This document shows, one piece after another, positions 20,808-22,028 of a stretch of DNA of 22,028 bases. A program made the position numbers and the translations under genes. This DNA is from JALONO01 sp038209965 (GTDB lineage: Bacteria; Bacteroidota; Bacteroidia; Cytophagales; Thermoflexibacteraceae): contig JBBQXF010000082.1 of the NCBI GenBank assembly GCA_038209965.1, positions 1-22,028 of the forward strand. Direction: 5' to 3'. Under the pieces are notes generated by a model. It was not told where the DNA came from. It made no database searches and was given only the letters and a program-made list of their open reading frames with translations. How positions within the stretch are numbered: position 1 is the stretch's first letter; the number at the start of each line of letters is the position of its first letter.

Positions 20808-22028
20808 ATGAAAACAAAACCTAACGCAAATGAACCAATGCCTTTAGAAGGTAAACAAGCACTGCGATATGCGAGGAGTTTAATTGAGGCATCGCTCGAC
20901 CCGCTTGTTACCATTTCGCCCGAAGGAAAGATTACAGATGTAAATGAAGCATCAGCCAAAGTAATCGGAGAAACAAGAGATAAATTGATAGGCACTGACT
21001 TCTTTAATTATTTTACTGAACCAGAAAAAGCACGCGAAGGATATAAAAAAGTTTTTGATGTAGGGTTTGTTTCTAATTACCCGCTCACTGTAAGTAATGA
21101 AAATGGAAAACTAACCGATGTATTATTTAATGCGTCAGTTTATAAAGATGAAAAAGGAAATGAATTGGGAGCTATCATTGTGATGAGAGCTGTTCCTGAA
21201 CCAAAAGCCGATGAGCTAATCATTGCCAACAAAGAACTTGTTTTTCAAAATGAAGAAAAAGAAAAACGGGCAGATGAGCTAATCATTGCCAATAAAGAAC
21301 TTGACTTTCAAAACGAAGAAAAAGAAAAACGGGCTGATGAGCTAATCATTGCCAACAAAGAACTTGACTTTCAAAACGAAGAAAAAGAAAAACGGGCTGA
21401 TGAGCTAATCATTGCCAACAAAGAACTTATTTTTCAAAACGAAGAGAAAGAAAAACGCGCAGCCGAATTGTTCATTGCCAACAAAGAACTTATTTTTCAA
21501 AACGGAGAGAAAGAAAAACGGGCGGCAGAGTTGGTTATTGCCGACATAGAACTTGACTTTCAAAACAAAGAAAAAGAAAAACGGGAAATTGCAAATAAAG
21601 AATTAGAAGCATTCAGTAATTCTCTAAAATTAGCTTCTCAATATTCACTTTCGCTTATTGAAGCGAGCCTCGACCCATTGGTTACCATAAGCCCGGAAGG
21701 CAAGATAACTGACATGAATCAGGCAACCGCAAAAATTACAGGTTTGAGCCGACAAGAACTCACCGGCACCGACTTCCTCGATTATTTTACCGAACCGCAA
21801 AAAGCAAGGGAAGTTTACCAGAAAGTTTTCGCAAAAGGTTCGGTAGCCGATTCACCACTTACACTTCGTCATAAAGATGGCAAACTTACCGATGTATTAT
21901 TTAATGGATCGGTTTATAAAGATGATAGAGGAAATGTATTAGGAGTAGTTATTGTTGCCAGAGATGTTACTGCACAAAAATTACTTTCAAAATATTCGTT
22001 AAGTTTAATTGAAGCGAGTTTAGACCCT
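20808..22028 (+). CDS. multi-PAS sensory protein with a tandem coiled-coil linker (3' end outside window)
   Basis: 407 codons are open from ATG 20808 to the window edge. PAS domain 1 covers about residues 22-128 (SLIEASLDPLVTISPEGKIT, then TDFFNYFTEP, then DVLFNASVYKDEKGN). Residues 134-259 are six tandem 21-residue units (ADELIIANKEL + DFQNEEKEKR), three heptads each, predicted to form a continuous coiled-coil signalling helix. The linker ends in IANKELEAFSNSL. PAS domain 2 covers about 282-392, and PAS domain 3 begins at residue 399 with the same SLIEASLDP. There is no signal peptide or membrane segment, so this part is cytoplasmic. Such proteins usually end in a histidine kinase or other output module, which lies outside the window. 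The gene is much more AT-rich than its neighbours (near 40% GC by eye), suggesting acquisition by transfer. Confidence 0.9.
   Translation, partial: MKTKPNANEPMPLEGKQALRYARSLIEASLDPLVTISPEGKITDVNEASAKVIGETRDKLIGTDFFNYFTEPEKAREGYKKVFDVGFVSNYPLTVSNENGKLTDVLFNASVYKDEKGNELGAIIVMRAVPEPKADELIIANKELVFQNEEKEKRADELIIANKELDFQNEEKEKRADELIIANKELDFQNEEKEKRADELIIANKELIFQNEEKEKRAAELFIANKELIFQNGEKEKRAAELVIADIELDFQNKEKEKREIANKELEAFSNSLKLASQYSLSLIEASLDPLVTISPEGKITDMNQATAKITGLSRQELTGTDFLDYFTEPQKAREVYQKVFAKGSVADSPLTLRHKDGKLTDVLFNGSVYKDDRGNVLGVVIVARDVTAQKLLSKYSLSLIEASLDP
21207..21584 (+). repeat. six tandem 63-bp in-frame repeats
   Basis: Units begin at 21207, 21270, 21333, 21396, 21459 and 21522. Units 2-4 are nearly identical in DNA, including synonymous positions, while units 5 and 6 have drifted (for example AAELVIADIEL in unit 6). 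Each encodes 21 residues, so copy-number change by slippage would keep both the reading frame and the heptad register. Confidence 0.95.

Noticed and set aside
21207..21584. Regular tandem repeats that might suggest a CRISPR array
   Set aside because: The 63-bp units are contiguous with no unique spacers, stay in frame and encode heptad-rich coiled coil inside a PAS protein.
1..22028. tRNA, rRNA, integrase, insertion sequence or plasmid origin
   Set aside because: I looked for tRNA-like TpsiC/acceptor patterns, transposase motifs and iteron arrays and saw none that could be supported.

Overview
The window looks like a chromosomal segment of a Bacteroidota bacterium, probably a free-living Cytophagales- or Saprospirales-type lineage (inference). 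Four signs support this. Several genes are preceded by the Bacteroidota sigma-ABfr type -7 element TAnnTTTG, one with a perfect -33 TTTG 20 bp upstream. Strong Shine-Dalgarno sites are scarce. The heavy-metal RND pump carries a C-terminal TolC domain, an arrangement seen in this phylum. A small Cys-rich DUF6660-like protein sits just before that pump. Most of the window is fairly GC-rich (mid-50s percent by eye); the last 1.2 kb is clearly more AT-rich.

Layout, left half (+ strand): the 3' end of an unidentified gene (2-79); a PBP4-type D-Ala-D-Ala carboxypeptidase lipoprotein (191-1504); a stand-alone AcrB-type (HAE-1) RND permease with its own -7 element and a very strong terminator (1746-4924); a small lipoprotein of unknown function followed by a secreted GH29 alpha-L-fucosidase (5108-7026); then a metal-efflux operon (7247-13220). 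The operon encodes a DUF6660-like Cys/His protein, a 1451-aa CzcA-type pump fused to a TolC-type outer-membrane factor, and a CzcB-type lipoprotein adaptor. One operon thus supplies a complete tripartite divalent-cation efflux system. Its promoter overlaps a set of GATTC(C)GGG repeats spaced at helical-turn intervals.

Layout, right half: on the - strand, a YahK/CAD-type zinc alcohol dehydrogenase (13381-14427) and carB (14756-17575), each with a clear intrinsic terminator. CarB ends before the allosteric MGS-like domain. From 17.6 kb gene density drops: an FkbM-type methyltransferase (-), a Rieske-like lipoprotein with altered cluster ligands (+), and long intergenic stretches. Two diverged copies (about 80% identical over about 150 bp) of an apparently non-coding element, in the same orientation, bracket the methyltransferase-Rieske pair. 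The second copy lies just downstream of the best promoter match in the window. The window closes inside a large AT-rich multi-PAS sensor gene containing six tandem 63-bp (21-residue, three-heptad) coiled-coil repeats.

The clearest candidates for something undescribed are the promoter-associated dispersed element at 17.95/20.37 kb and the operator-like repeats of the metal operon. The variant Rieske ligand set and the internal signal-peptide-like junction of the pump/TolC fusion are also worth checking.
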